Below are positions 4,799 through 5,310 of a DNA stretch of 5,310 nucleotides, piece by piece. Under the pieces are notes generated by a model, which worked only from the letters and a program-made list of their open reading frames with translations, made no database searches and had not been told where the DNA came from. The position numbers and the translations under genes are program-made. The DNA lies in assembly GCA_023393265.1 (NCBI GenBank), contig JAEWME010000145.1, positions 1 through 5,310 on the forward strand, given 5' to 3'. Each line of letters starts with the position of its first letter. Positions within the stretch are counted from its first letter, which is position 1. The DNA comes from Bacteroidota bacterium (GTDB taxonomy: Bacteria; Bacteroidota; Bacteroidia; Bacteroidales; Prolixibacteraceae).

Positions 4799-5310
4799 AA
4801 GCTACTAAACTGATACTCGTTGGCGGATTTTTGGGTGCCGGAAAAACAACCTTGCTTTGGGAAACGGCTAACCAATTGATGAAAGATGGAAAAAGGGTAG
4901 GACTTGTTACCAACGATCAGGCTCCTGAACTGGTTGATACAGCAATCTTTCGGCAAAACGACCTGAAAGTAGCCGAAGTAAGTGGAAGTTGCTTTTGTTG
5001 CAATTTCAACGGGTTGATTGCTGCGTTGCAACAGGTTCGCGACGAAGCAAATGCTGACGTGATTATTGCTGAGCCGGTTGGTAGTTGCACCGATTTATCG
5101 GCAACTATTTTACAACCGCTCAAAAAGAACATTCAGGCTGAACTGGTTGTCAGCCCTTTTTCGGTCATGGCAGATCCCTTCAGGTTAAACGATATTCTGA
5201 ATGGTGGAAACGCAGGTTTGCATCCGAGTGCTGCATACATCTTTAAGAAGCAACTGGAAGAAAGCGACCTGATCCTGATCAGCAAAACCGATCTCCTGAA
5301 AGATGAAGAA
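4795..5310 (+). CDS. COG0523 (CobW/P47K-like) P-loop GTPase, putative metallochaperone, partial (C-terminus off the right edge)
   Basis: The 172 visible residues read as the G domain of a COG0523 protein: Walker A GGFLGAGKTT (10-19), the T39-N-D segment after the second strand, the metal motif SGSCFCCN (C66-x-C68-C69) that defines the family, an ExxG Walker B (E93-P-V-G96), and S163-K-T-D166 as a guanine-specificity motif in place of NKxD. Family members are usually 300-400 residues, with a C-terminal CobW_C domain that would lie outside the window. They use GTP hydrolysis to deliver or insert metal ions (Zn, Co, Ni, Fe) into client proteins; the client here is unknown. Its ATG overlaps the aquaglyceroporin stop (ATGA), so the two are coupled and share arsR2 control. 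C98, just after the ExxG motif, is an additional Cys near the active site. The family call is strong; a role in arsenic or metalloid handling is inference from position only. Confidence 0.88.
   Translation, partial: MKATKLILVGGFLGAGKTTLLWETANQLMKDGKRVGLVTNDQAPELVDTAIFRQNDLKVAEVSGSCFCCNFNGLIAALQQVRDEANADVIIAEPVGSCTDLSATILQPLKKNIQAELVVSPFSVMADPFRLNDILNGGNAGLHPSAAYIFKKQLEESDLILISKTDLLKDEE

Overview
The window looks like an arsenic-resistance island from a member of the Bacteroidota. The evidence for the phylum is a strong match to the Bacteroidetes promoter consensus (TTTG, 19 bp, TAnnTTTG) in front of one regulator, mostly absent Shine-Dalgarno sequences, A/T-rich leaders, and the character of the proteins. 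Nine protein genes are visible, and the two outermost are cut by the window edges. I found no rRNA, tRNA, CRISPR array, insertion sequence or terminator.

Left arm (minus strand, about 3449 down to 1): a promoter and operator, then an ArsR repressor (arsR1), a 79-residue cytoplasmic thioredoxin-fold protein with CAKC, a secreted thioredoxin-like protein with CVTC (ArsF-like), a CcdA/DsbD-type six-helix membrane protein (ArsG-like), an ArsP_1/DUF318 permease, and a pyrroline-5-carboxylate-reductase-like NAD(P) protein that runs off the left edge. The spacing is tight: a 6-nt gap between arsF and arsG, a TAATG stop/start overlap between arsG and the permease, and a 27-nt gap before the last gene. 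This order resembles arsEFG plus arsP clusters, which are linked to reduction and efflux of organic (aromatic or methylated) arsenicals.

Right arm (plus strand, 3586 to the end): a second ArsR with a CCxC tail (arsR2), a 1-nt gap, an aquaglyceroporin with a CxCxC tail, and, overlapping it by 4 nt (ATGA), a COG0523 (CobW-like) P-loop GTPase with a CxCC metal motif that runs off the right edge. An ArsR plus aquaglyceroporin pair is the known setting of arsenite-conducting channels such as AqpS. The GTPase in this place is less usual.

The two arms diverge from a 192-bp intergenic region (3394-3585). Two 27-bp operator-like sites, identical at 24 of 27 positions, lie in front of arsR1 and in front of the thioredoxin gene, so arsR1 probably controls itself and the organoarsenical genes from two points. 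The arsR2 side has a different imperfect palindrome, which suggests separate control. The most interesting idea is that the left arm holds a complete thiol relay across the inner membrane: cytoplasmic CAKC protein, membrane Cys pair, periplasmic CVTC protein. It would be wired to arsenic sensing and sit next to an organoarsenical exporter.
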